Assembly (NCBI RefSeq): GCF_020740795.1
Contig: NC_067282.1
Coordinates: 38,371,290 to 38,435,289 of the forward strand
DNA: 64,000 nucleotides
Source: Apus apus
Taxonomy: Eukaryota > Chordata > Aves > Apodiformes > Apodidae
Reading direction: 5' to 3'
Shown one piece after another: positions 1 through 10,335 of this stretch. The translations under genes and the position numbers were made by a program. Position 1 is the stretch's first letter, and every line of letters begins with the position of its first letter. The notes below the pieces were generated by a model. The model worked only from the letters and a program-made list of their open reading frames with translations. It was not told where the DNA came from and searched no databases.

Positions 1-3000
1 TTTGATATAACTAAGGGTTACCAAAAAAACATTCCCAGTTTTATCAACAATAAATTTTTGAGCTTCTTAGAGGCACACATTCAAGTTGACCTCTACAAAA
101 CAAAGATGGAAGCTGACTGTGAAACATGAAAGAAACACTTCACTGTACAAGATTTCTGACTCAGTTTCTGTTAAATCAGCTGTCCTAAATATTTGCCTCG
201 GAGTGGAGAGCCTCTGAGGCTTAACAGATCTTTACCTGAGAAATTAAGACTGTAGCTTCGCTTAGGATAGCTACAGTGAGCAAACCCTGAGTACTGTATT
301 ACACATTTATTTTACAACAAATTTAAGTACAGATGTCATGGTAATTTCATTTGTGAATAAAGGCAAAAAGACATTTAAAAGCTATTGGGGCACTCAGAGT
401 TACATGAAGGAATATTATCTAAGCTTTCATTGAAATTTGGACCATGTGCAAGGAGATAGCAAACACATAAAACCACACATTTTTAAAACTCAGATCACTA
501 ATAAATATTGTTATAGGTATATATTTAGGCAAGAAAAAAACCAGTTATAATTCCCGTACAGTACTTACCCATTTTAACATTTTCACATGGTTGTACAAAC
601 AGGATTATAACAACCAAAAGAAAGCACTTTATTTAACGAATAAATAATCAAAAGCATTGGTGAAGGTAGTCTTAAGAATATGCTGCTTCATACAAGTTAA
701 AGTACATCAAACAACAAAATCCATAGTCCCAAAATTCCATTAAATAATACTGAGTAATTATGTGATTGATAATATTTAAGTATATATATATAATCTCTAT
801 ATATGTGTGTATATAATAATATAATTATGAGTAATTAAGGTATCTATTTACATGCCATGCAATATTAGAATGTGTTGCAATACCTAGGCACAACAGGTGG
901 ACTTTAGAATGGCTGTGGTAAAAAAAAATAAACACAACGTATTTCTGAAAATGAGGGACATTTTCTTTCAGTTCTTCCTTTTCATAATATACAATGAGTA
1001 CTTGAGAACCTTTCTGGTAGTTAAAGACATACTTTTTTATTGTACAATTAGGTAGCAGTATAAACTTAAAGCTGTAGTTAGAGCCATGAGATGCTACAGT
1101 TAGATAAAGCATTCTTGCTTCAAACCTTAGCATATGGCATGTATGTCTGTGATATTCTTCCCATTGTGGACCCAGTCCTGTGAAATGCTGAGCTTCTCCT
1201 ACAGGAGGATGCTTACTGCTGTGTTCTAAAGAAATTAACTGCCCTCAGTGTCACAAAAAAGCTGCAGTTTTTGGCCGGATGAGGATACACATAAGCACCT
1301 AAAGTTATGTTACTGTCCAGTGAAGTGATGTGTCTAAATCAGTATTTTTTAAAGTGCTTTTAAATAAGCATTTGTTAGTATTAAGTTTATAAATACATTT
1401 CATTGTTTTTAAAACCTGGAAATATTTTCCTTTTCTCAACCATTTGCTAGTCCACTGCATACTAAAGGACTTGCTATTTCTGTCACTAATTATGGGACTA
1501 GTCCTGGTATTTTGCTTGTAAGAAGTTCAATAAAGCCTGAAGGATTCGAATCTGGCCCTCTATGTTACAATGCTCAATTGGTTGAAAACAAAGTATAAAA
1601 TGGGTTTTCAATAGCTAAAAGCAGTTTATAATATAAGCAGCTGTGTTATTTAAGGTCTCATATTTCAGAAAAGCCAATCTGGAGAAAATAATTTCACCCA
1701 ATAATGTGTGAAAAAGAATATCTTATAATTTTACAAGGAAGCATCTACCAGACTTGTTGTTTTGTTTTGTTTTGTAAGAGGAAAATGGAAAGGTTGTTTA
1801 AGATTATGATACAATTAATTTGATGGCTATGTCCACTAAGGTGATCTGCAGCACAAGTTAACAAAATGAATATCGAGTTAGTGTTTAACTGTGCATTATA
1901 TACTGAGCTGATCCACATTTCTGCGTGATACTCTATGATGTTTTCTGTATACTAAAATGCCTTGCTCTGCCCTAGATTTGGTTTCCAATTTGAAGTTTTT
2001 CATCACAGCAGCAAGGTCTGCAAGAACATAAATTAAATGAAATTGAGACTTTGAAACACAGTTCTGCTAGAGAACTGAATCAAACAGGAAAGAACTGAGC
2101 ATTCAGAGATGATGTCAGGAGTACTAAGTTGCTCTCGCTGTCTGAATTGGCATGTGTGAGTACACATACTGTGGAGAACTCTCACTGCTTATTTACTTCA
2201 CGGCAAGGATACATGCCATAAGAAAGTTTTATCAGCTGCATCAGGTAAATATTTTGTGGGCAAGGGAAATCAGCCATCACAGACGACTTGTTCTTCTGTC
2301 TGAACTAGATAAGACACCGCTGCTGTGCTCTCATGCCAACAGGAATACTTTCGTACCTTGTCATGAGTCCCATGGATCCCCTGACATCATCTATCGCCAT
2401 GTCCCGTGATTCTCACTGTGTCCTTCTCTTGTTAAAGCTACTAGTGCATCCCTCTATTCAAAACACTCCAACATTAAAATTCTGACCAATGTTGTGATCC
2501 TCTTCTCCCTCTTTCTTTGTTATCTCATGTCAGCTGCAACAGCCTTTATTACTCCTGTTCTTTCCTCTTTGACAGATATGCATGTCCTGCTTTTATGCCA
2601 TTTACGCATCCAAAGCTTCCTGATTTTCTCCATTACAGTTTAGCTTACTCCATGCTCAAGGCTTTAAGATTATTTCTGATCACTATTCCTATTAATAATT
2701 TGCTAAAAGTTAATAATCACATAAGTAAGTAATGTTAATATAATTTCCCCCATAACTATTTATTAACATTTATGTATATTTCTGCTTCCTCCTCAATTCT
2801 GCTTCATGTATTTCTTTGTCTGCCGTCAGACAGATTCTTGGGAAAGAGGTCCTGACTGCTCTATCTTTAGTAGGAGTTGGCACAGTATAGGATTAAGTAG
2901 GACTAAATAACTGTATCCGTGCATGATTTCCACTTTTTATTTGGACAAAGGGTTTTGGCCAGTGACAGTAAAAATAAAGGACTGTTGCAGAAACCTTTGG

Positions 3001-4294
3001 TTTATCTTTTCAGCAGTGCTTCAAATGTGTGCATTAATCAGTCAATAAATAAGTCCAATCTTCCTAGCTGAATTAAAAAAGCTACAACTGGCATAAGAGA
3101 TGCATCCATATCATGCCAGGTTACTAATATTTTAAAGTAATATTTAGCCTCAATATTCAGCTGCCTTCTCATTTTGTGCAGTAGGATTAAAAAAAAAATC
3201 TAAAAAAAGTCCCTTGTTTGACATGTCATTGAATTCCTGTCAAGATTAAACTTTTTTTTCTTGTTGTTTTTTTTTTTTTTCTCTAATTAATTTGCGAGTT
3301 ATTTTTTTCTTTATTGTTGTGGATGAATGAGCACTTACTGAATACATGTTTAGGGCCAAGTTCAGTTTTCATGGAACACTCCGGAAAACACTCCTTTGGT
3401 TTAAATCGGATTAAGATACAGCTCCTCTCCCTTTCCTCCTCCTCTCCTTCTCTTCCTCTCCTCCTCTCCACCTTCTCTTCCTCTCCTCCTCCCCTCTTCT
3501 CCTCCTCCTGTCTATTGCAGGTTGGAACATAATACAGCTCTCTTTCTGTAGCAATAGTCACATCCTCTATTTTCTGACTGTGATAGAATTTTTTAAGTAT
3601 GTTCTGTCTAAAAAGGCACTTACAATTTTAAATAGTTGGTATTATTTGGGTTTCCAAGTAATTATTTCTCATTTTAATACAGAACTCAGGGAACCTCTGC
3701 TTTAGAACTCAGTATGTTAAAAAAGAGGTTACTTTTGTTGATAAGTCTTTTCAATGTTTTGGGGTTTTTTCCCTTTTTTTTTTTTTTTTTTCTTACTGTG
3801 ATGCAACAAAAGTGATTATATAAACCACACAAATTTTCCTTGTAAAAAAGTATTTACCATATTACCATACTTTTTTCTACTCTCAAAAGAAAAGACTGAA
3901 GTGTGGTAAGTGCTGACTTTTCTATATGCTACCACTGTACAGTTACAAGGATTCATGCAAGGATGCTTATTACATGTGTTTAAGTATGCCTTACGAATCT
4001 GAGCTAGATTCTGTCACCTTTGTGCTGGGTAAGTAACACTTTACCCAATTCAAATAACTCATTTTTAATTAGTTCCTACTTACCCCAGGAATGACAGAAT
4101 ATGGCCCTCAGGATTTATCATTTGTTGTATAATCCATTCTTACACATATCTATATGAACCAAATGGACCATGATACGTTTAGAAAAATAACTGGAAATTC
4201 AGCATGAAACAAAGAAATAAACTAACCAATAACAAAAGAAAGAACGAAAGATAAATTAACAGGAATAAAGTCCCTTAGGCATCTGCCCAAGAAC
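1..4294. other. Downstream flank of PCDH9 (or distal 3' UTR); no gene seen
   Basis: This is AT-rich non-coding DNA. No splice-framed coding exon or known repeat family was recognised. It contains AT-rich simple sequence (about 780-830), a GTTTT repeat (about 1755-1776), poly-T tracts (about 3251-3282 and 3773-3792) and the polypyrimidine tract listed separately. If a distal poly(A) signal is used, part of this could be 3' UTR. Confidence 0.55.
3419..3511 (+). repeat. Polypyrimidine (CTCCTC/TTCTC) low-complexity tract
   Basis: About 90 bases are almost purely C and T, built from imperfect CTC, TCC and CTT units. The purine-rich complement explains the Glu/Arg/Gly-rich frame on the minus strand, which is not a gene. 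Tracts of this kind can adopt triplex DNA. Confidence 0.9.
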
Positions 4295-4329
4295 TAACAC
4301 AACACAATCGGGAATTCAGAACATTTATT
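4295..4329 (-). terminator. Candidate polyadenylation site (AATAAA plus GU-rich element)
   Basis: On the minus strand AATAAA occupies 4329-4324. It is followed after about 16 nt by a GU-rich run TTGTGTTGTGTT (plus-strand 4297-4308). Signal, spacing and downstream element fit the vertebrate cleavage and polyadenylation consensus, putting cleavage near 4308-4315. Several other minus-strand AATAAA hexamers (306-311, 628-633, 1036-1041, about 2936-2941, 3309-3314) could be alternative distal sites or chance in AT-rich DNA. Confidence 0.5.
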
Positions 4330-4536
4330 GCAAGAGCTGAATAACTAAATAACGTTGAACTGGCAAAGCAATAACAAGGATATCTGGTTAGATACTTATT
4401 CTGTCAAAGTCATCAAACACCCCTCACAAACTGACATAAGTACTGCAATAAGCAATGCACCCCTAGCCCATTTTAATGCCTTTTATACTGTGAAGGGGAA
4501 AAAAAAAAAAAAAAAAAGTTAAAAGAAGTGAACTGC

Positions 4537-4544
4537 TATATACA
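4537..4544 (-). promoter_or_regulatory. Pumilio-type octamer UGUAUAUA
   Basis: The minus strand reads TGTATATA, the second UGUANAUA match inside the inferred 3' UTR, about 210 nt before the candidate poly(A) signal. Confidence 0.28.
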
Positions 4545-5385
4545 GAAGAATAAAGAAAAAAACCAAACAACCAACCTTGTATTTTTGGCAAGAACAAAAT
4601 CACCTTCAGATTAGCTAAATTTGTTACTTTAAGACTGGTGTTTCACTGTTGCATAAGTAACTTACCTTCTTCTGTAAGGACTATTTTTAATTTTTTTTAA
4701 TTTTTTTCTTTTTTTTCTTTTTTTTTTTTTTGCATGCTATTTATTTGTGTAAATCATCTGTCATGCCTTAACAAAAAACATCTAAAAATGTCTGGATTCG
4801 GATTTGCTTTGCGTGCAACTTAGATCTTATTAACATTAGGTTAAACTCTGCTGGTTTGACTGAGGTGACATGATACTGGTACCTGCCAGGCATTGACCAA
4901 CTATGATAACAAACAGTTAAACAGCAATAATTAAGAGATTTAACCCTTTAGTTCCCCCAACTAGCCTACCAGGAGAATGCTCTGTTACATCATGAAGGCA
5001 CAACACATTAAATATTCTGTGGCTATGGTCTAAAAACACTTGTGTTACTACAACATTAACGCAGATGGAGATCAACACAAATGCTGCTTCAGCAATACAA
5101 ACTGTCTTAGGTATAGACACACACCTGCCCAATTGGAAAAAAATTTGCTTCTGTAGAATTTCCTCCGTATATTCCAGCTAAGATCAGTGCCAGCTATCAC
5201 TTATTAAATGACAGACTGCAGCTAATTTGATCAAGGATTCCAAGTGAACAACTTTCCCTTCCATTCACCACCACAAATTTAGTCTTTTGTTTTGCAGTTT
5301 TCCTGTTTTATGGAACATAATGGCAATTCTAAAAAAAAATGCTAAATTTTTAAGCCCTTACACAAGTCCTTTCATTTCTTAATAT

Positions 5386-5398
5386 TAAATAAATAAAT
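5386..5398 (-). promoter_or_regulatory. AU-rich element (three overlapping AUUUA) in the putative 3' UTR
   Basis: The minus strand reads ATTTATTTATTTA, three overlapping pentamers, which is the pattern of a class II mRNA-instability element. It may equally be a short TTTA simple repeat; function is inferred only from position and motif. Confidence 0.4.
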
Positions 5399-5728
5399 AA
5401 CAATAAAAGGAAGAAGAAATTCTATCTGAATGCTGGTATCATTTGCTACTACACAGATATATATATATATTTTTTTCTTTCTACAACCAACCGTCCCTCC
5501 CACCCCATTACTCCTTTTTTCACTTTCAACACAAGTGTTTTGATTTGCTTGGAACATTGTGTGTCAGACAGACTACTAACACAGAAACACCATCACTGAA
5601 AATAAAAGCAAAAAAACAGAAAGCAAATGAAAGAAAGTAAAAAGCAACTGTGAAACACAGAAATATGCTTCAGTATCTTTTCAAGTGAACGTTATAAGTA
5701 CACAAAAATTGTAAGTAATAACTGTTTC

Positions 5729-5736
5729 TATTTACA
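5729..5736 (-). promoter_or_regulatory. Pumilio-type octamer UGUAAAUA
   Basis: The minus strand reads TGTAAATA, matching the UGUANAUA consensus bound by PUM proteins, about 530 nt after the PCDH9 stop codon. A second octamer (TGTATATA) is at 4537-4544. Such motifs arise by chance in AT-rich sequence. Confidence 0.3.
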
Positions 5737-6259
5737 AGTATTTGAACACTGATTGACTTATAAGTGTCCACTAACATTGTTAATAGCACAATAGGTTTAA
5801 TGTTTACAGTTTTAGTTTTGTTTGCAATATGATCTCAAGTATTACGGTCCCAGCCTAGATCAATGAAAACAAAAGCACAATTTTCTAACTGGATATGCTT
5901 TTTAATCATTGCAATCCACTGAGCTTTCTTGCTCTCTCACTCTCCAAATGCATCTTCTGTTGTTCATAGCAGCAGTCCAGGGTCAAAAAACAAAACAAAA
6001 CCAAAAACAAGATATCTGCAATCTGGAGAGATCTCTGCAGATTTTTATCATGTCTGTTTAACAAAATCACACAACTAGTAAAAACACTCTTTCATGTTGC
6101 AGGACATCACACCTTCCACGGTGCTCATATAAGGATATGCATAATCTTTGCTAGGTGAAGCATAGTTCTAGAAGTCTACCCAGTACATAAAGCTCTGACA
6201 CACACACAGTATAAGCAAGTCTAAGTAGGCTAAAGTCATTGGTCCAAAGTAACCATTTC

Positions 6260-6633
6260 TTATAGCTGATGTTCCTTTGGACTCTCAACAGCTCCTGAGG
6301 CCTGTTTATAAGACTTCAAGTTGGCCAGAGGAATGTCAGTCATGTGGTTGCCAGTGTTGAAGTGGCCCTCACTGGAACAGTACTGCTTTCGGTCACTGAA
6401 CTGGTTTCTGTTGCTGTCTTCTTTCCAGGTCCTGGTCAATGTGTGCCCATTAACTAGTTTGTCCTTCTTAACCCATTCTTTCTGAGATGCAAAGGTGGAG
6501 AGAGGAGACTTTGGCTGTTGGTATGGGCCCAAGCTGGGAGGCATCCAACAGTTGTCTGAGTGACCCAAAACCAGGCATTCTTGAGTACACATCTCTGTGG
6601 CTTCAGCTAATCCTCGTGGCCCAAGAGGCCCAT
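6260..6633 (-). CDS. PCDH9: Protocadherin-9 terminal coding exon (partial gene)
   Basis: This exon encodes the C-terminal 123 residues of a delta-1 protocadherin, a single-pass neuronal cell-adhesion protein; this part lies in the cytoplasm. The frame reads from a codon split at the acceptor (last two bases in this exon), through the motifs [18 protein letters not shown] and [17 protein letters not shown], to a C-terminus ESPKEHQL and a TAA stop at 6260-6262. From memory these match the PCDH9 tail better than PCDH1, PCDH7 or PCDH11. The minus-strand acceptor is a pyrimidine tract ending in CTACAG (6634-6639), so the first ATG at 6590-6592 is internal and not a start. No cadherin repeats, membrane segment or RRVTF-type motif lie here; those belong to upstream exons outside the window. 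No frameshift or stop interrupts the exon. The match is from recall, without a database search. Confidence 0.86.
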
Positions 6634-6662
6634 CTGTAGAAGAAAAACAAAGAAGAAAGAGG
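6634..6662 (-). promoter_or_regulatory. PCDH9: 3' splice acceptor and polypyrimidine tract of the terminal exon
   Basis: Read on the minus strand this is a T/C-rich tract ending in TTCTTCTACAG directly before the open frame of the protocadherin exon. It fits the U2AF/3' splice-site consensus. The junction splits a codon after its first base (phase 1). Confidence 0.8.
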
Positions 6663-7008
6663 GAAAAAAAAATAATAAAAAAAAATATAGTATTAGATTG
6701 TGATATTTGGTATTAAACTTTTCTCATATACCTCATTAGAAAATATAAAGATTCTGCAACAAGATATTATGCTGGTTAATCCTATATACATTTTCATTCT
6801 GCTAGAGTAGTTGCTTTGTAGGGTGTATACTCTGTATATGCTACCTATGTAGTTTCTGAAAGTGGAAATACAATTCAATTAGCCCTAAGTTATCAGTCTC
6901 AGATCCTACAATGAATAAACTTCACTCATTTTTTCAGTCACATTAAGAAAAAAGAGCTAGGTAGGTAAAAATATCAGCAGAAGTAAACATATTCCCTGCA
7001 GAGATCTC

Positions 7009-7034
7009 TCTCACTGCAGATCTCTGCAGTGAGA
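7009..7034. repeat. Near-perfect palindrome (12-bp arms, 2-nt centre)
   Basis: TCTCACTGCAGA at 7009-7020 is exactly inverted at 7023-7034 around a TC centre. A second, overlapping inverted pair joins CTGCAGAGATCT (6996-7007) with its complement at 7018-7029. A strand could therefore form two competing hairpins. Confidence 0.85.
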
Positions 7035-7575
7035 ATTGATACTGCTTGTAAAGGCCTTCCATTTGCATGTATTTTCTCCTGCTTTCAACTCACTTTACTG
7101 TTACAGAGCCTGGGTGAACTAATAGCCTACTGCAAATTGAGAAACATCTAAACTATTCAAAAACGGGCTTGCCCGAAGGAACGCTCTGCATGCAGGATTA
7201 TTCTACTGTCTACTATTATACAAACATGGATTATTGCATAGTTCTAGACATCTACCCAGTGAAAAAACCTCTGATGCACACTGCCAACAAGTATGAGAGA
7301 AGTTACACTTTGCTGAATTTAATATGAAGCCATGAAACACTTCAAAACCCTGCAACAGGAAAGAGAGTAAAATCTGTAATTCTTCTGACCATTACACACA
7401 TCTCAGATAGCTGCTATGCAACCATAAAAATCAAGGGGTAAATAAAAAAGAAAGTTTATGTGAATCTTGTGCTTGATAGGGAACTGTTCTCATAATTCCT
7501 TTTAAGTCAGGAATACGTGACCACAGGAAACAGAAATTACATCTGGCAAAGTACTATGCATATTAAATATCCACA

Positions 7576-7690
7576 TCACAGTATCACTCACTCACTCACT
7601 CTGGTTGGAAAAGACCTTCAAAATCATCGAGTCCAACCACTACCCTATCCCTGCCACATCCATGACTAAACCCTGTCCCGTGGCATTTTT
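7576..7690 (-). mobile_element. CR1 LINE 3'-end fragment
   Basis: The segment beginning GGTTGGAAAAGACCTTCAAA and continuing with ATCATCGAGTCCAACCACTA is the reverse complement of the conserved CR1 3' untranslated end. Instead of the usual ATTCTATG tail the element is followed on its 3' side by about five CACT units (7583-7601), so the tail has been replaced or has slipped. Homology fades near 7690. Confidence 0.75.
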
Positions 7691-8448
7691 CAGATTTTTC
7701 ACATTTATTTTTCACATACTACTGAGGACACAGATGGCCAACTGCAGGCATCTTGCAATCAAGCAGACCGGTCAGGCCATTCATGTCTTCAGCAGCACTA
7801 AATTCCTCTCCATCTTAACTGCATTTCTAAATTTCAAACTTTGCTTATCTGATCAGACTGGATGTATGAAGAAGACCAGGCCAGGAAAAAGGCAGAAAAA
7901 TCACTTTGTGTATCTTCGTTGGATATTTCTCAATAGCTGAGATATGCTTTGTTGTCATTCTTTGCTAACTATAACTATATTGAAATTTTGAGCTAGACTG
8001 TTGAGATGCCTCTTCATTTCGGAGTATATCAACAGGCTTGTACCGTAGACATTTGAAGAGTTAAGGAGACATTTTTCCTTGATTAAACAGTTCAGTGACA
8101 GGAAGGAAATTATAGATCGATTTTTGAGACAGAACCTTAGCAGATAGGCATGAATAGTGAAGTTATGAGGCATCTTAAAAAGCATTACTAATCAGAAGGA
8201 ACATGTCACTTGTGTATCAGCCAAAAAAGTGTATCTCTATAATATTATAATTAAGACTCACAATGATAAGTGAGGACACCCAAACAAAGAGTTGTGTTAC
8301 AATGCCAAAGAATATTTCATTCTCTTGTACTCCATGCATATACAATAAATTACCTGTAGTAACAGGCCTTTTTCTGAAATTTTCCTAATTAATTTTATGG
8401 AAACTGCTACTCTTTCCCAGTTGCTTGGTTTGTTGTTTGTTTCAGGGG

Positions 8449-8561
<113 letters not shown>

Positions 8562-8562
8562 A

Positions 8563-10179
8563 CTGGAATATAACAATTTGTGGTAGATTTTCAAAATTTC
8601 TCAAGTCACTGCTTTTACACACACATTTAGAAATTCAATAAGGTATATTTCTATATGTTAAAATGTAATTAGTTAATCTTATCTGTGAGTAGCTTCTCTT
8701 TTTGAATATCTAGCGAATACACAGGTTGCTGTTGAAGCAACAGAATACAGTAAAACATAATAAAAGCTGCTTATGGATTTCACATATGAGAAAGTGTCCT
8801 ATTGTTAACAACCACAATATGAAAAATGTATATAATAAATGCTTGTTTTCATTTAGGCAAATACAAGCTGAAATAATTAAGCCAGAACCATTAGGAAAAG
8901 AAAAGGGGGAAAAAAAGGAATTGGAGTTTAGTAGGAGCTTAGCAAAGATTTAACTGAGAACCAAGAACCTTGATTCTAAAATGAGAACTGTGATCACTCC
9001 TTGGAAAAGAGGGATTCTTTTTTCTATAAAACTCCTCTTTGAATCCTCCAGCATGAAGTTATAATGAAACTGAGGCAGGTACTTAGTGCAACAAATAGCA
9101 ATAATAAGCAAAGGAAGCACTCACAGCAAATAGTTAACATTTCCAAAGGTTAATCCATAGGTCAGAAGCTTATTTTATTCACAATTTTTTTTCTGACAAC
9201 AGAAATTTAATTTTAATTAGTTTTTTTTTTCCCATTTTCAGAGGAAAAATAGAGAAGTGACAGAACTTTTTGCAACATGCCTACTCTCACAGTACAGTGC
9301 TATCTTGCTGACCATGGAGGAAAGTTTTGGTAGCAATTAAAACTTCCAAACACAAAGAAAACCCTTCACCACAGAATGACACATTTCAAGAAATACAGTG
9401 CATGCACTCTGTGCTTCCAATCTACAGTGGAATAAAAGGTTAATAGGAGAGCTTTCAGTACCATAGTTCTGAAGGGGATAAGTTACTTTTTCTGCTTAAA
9501 TAAATTTCAAAAGATAGGATATTTATTTCAATTTAAAATTTAAATGAGTAGTAAGCTGGTTTTACTTAGGACTAAATATGGAAGTGGCTCTATAAGCTAA
9601 ATGTCAAAATCTCTGGAAGATTTACTTCATGTGTTTTGCTTTCTTTAGGAAGAGTTATAGGCAGTTAATGCTGTTAAACTCGGAAGGGATTTTAAGCATC
9701 CTTTGCTTTAGCCATCTTTAAGTTGATAAACTTTCTGAAGAGCACTGGAATATTTAGGTATCTGTTACTATGAAAAGCAGACGGGAATGGGGTAACAACA
9801 TTGAGATGATTGTTCAGACAAGCAGCTCCTCAGATTTTTTGGTTTTTTACTGGTTTAACAAAATACCACTGTCCCACTTACATAGACTTCAAAAATTAAT
9901 TACTGTGTGCAAGTCCTACTCTAGTCAGCTTTTCCTATGCAGAGATTTTAAAAAAAAGCAGTCTCAGGACAATTATAATTTTTATATGAATGTAGGTTAC
10001 ACCAAGTTACAGTTGCAGACGGAGTGAGGCCCTCTCCTTTTAGAGGGCTGAGAATCACAGGGGAATAACTGTAGGACACTTAGCTGTATTACTGCTTTAA
10101 TAGTTGTGAGGTATGGTGTAACTTTGCACACACCTCTACACATGTTGGTATGTAAAAAAATCTATGAACAAAATGCATG
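8563..10179. other. Intronic, no feature recognised
   Basis: AT-rich single-copy-looking sequence. Open frames are short and without family resemblance. Confidence 0.5.
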
Positions 10180-10335
10180 TTTTGAATCAGAGAACAGGTT
10201 TGGACTCCTACTGAAGTGCGTGGGGCATATTTTCCAAGTACTCTGACCCACGCTTTCCAATCTGTAAAATACAGGGATATTTACTTGCCTTATTAAAATA
10301 TTGTGAGGGTTAAGTTTATAAAGTGCCTTGCATTC
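10180..10335 (+). mobile_element. MIR/CORE-SINE-like ancient SINE fragment
   Basis: The motifs CAATCTGTAAAATACAGGGA, TTGTGAGGGTTAAG and ATAAAGTGCCTTGC occur in the order and spacing of the 3' half of a MIR-type SINE (consensus CTGTAAAATGGGGATAAT, then TTGTGAGGATTAAATG, then AAAGTGCTTAG). The copy is old and diverged; no target duplication was found. Confidence 0.6.

Larger units (their letters stand above)
4310..6259 (-). other. PCDH9: Probable 3' UTR of PCDH9
   Basis: This non-coding stretch follows the TAA stop and runs to the first polyadenylation signal that also has a good downstream element. Seen inside it: a short TG repeat just after the stop (about 6200-6210), a GU-rich tract (minus strand of 5985-6010), an AU-rich element (5386-5398) and two Pumilio-type octamers. 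It also holds A-runs and T-runs (4499-4517; 4684-4731). The extent is inferred. An alternative AATAAA at 4740-4745 lacks a GU-rich downstream element, and more distal signals exist below 4300. Confidence 0.5.

Noticed and set aside
3283..3561. Glu/Arg/Gly-rich 92-codon frame
   Set aside because: It is the translation of the polypurine strand of a low-complexity tract.
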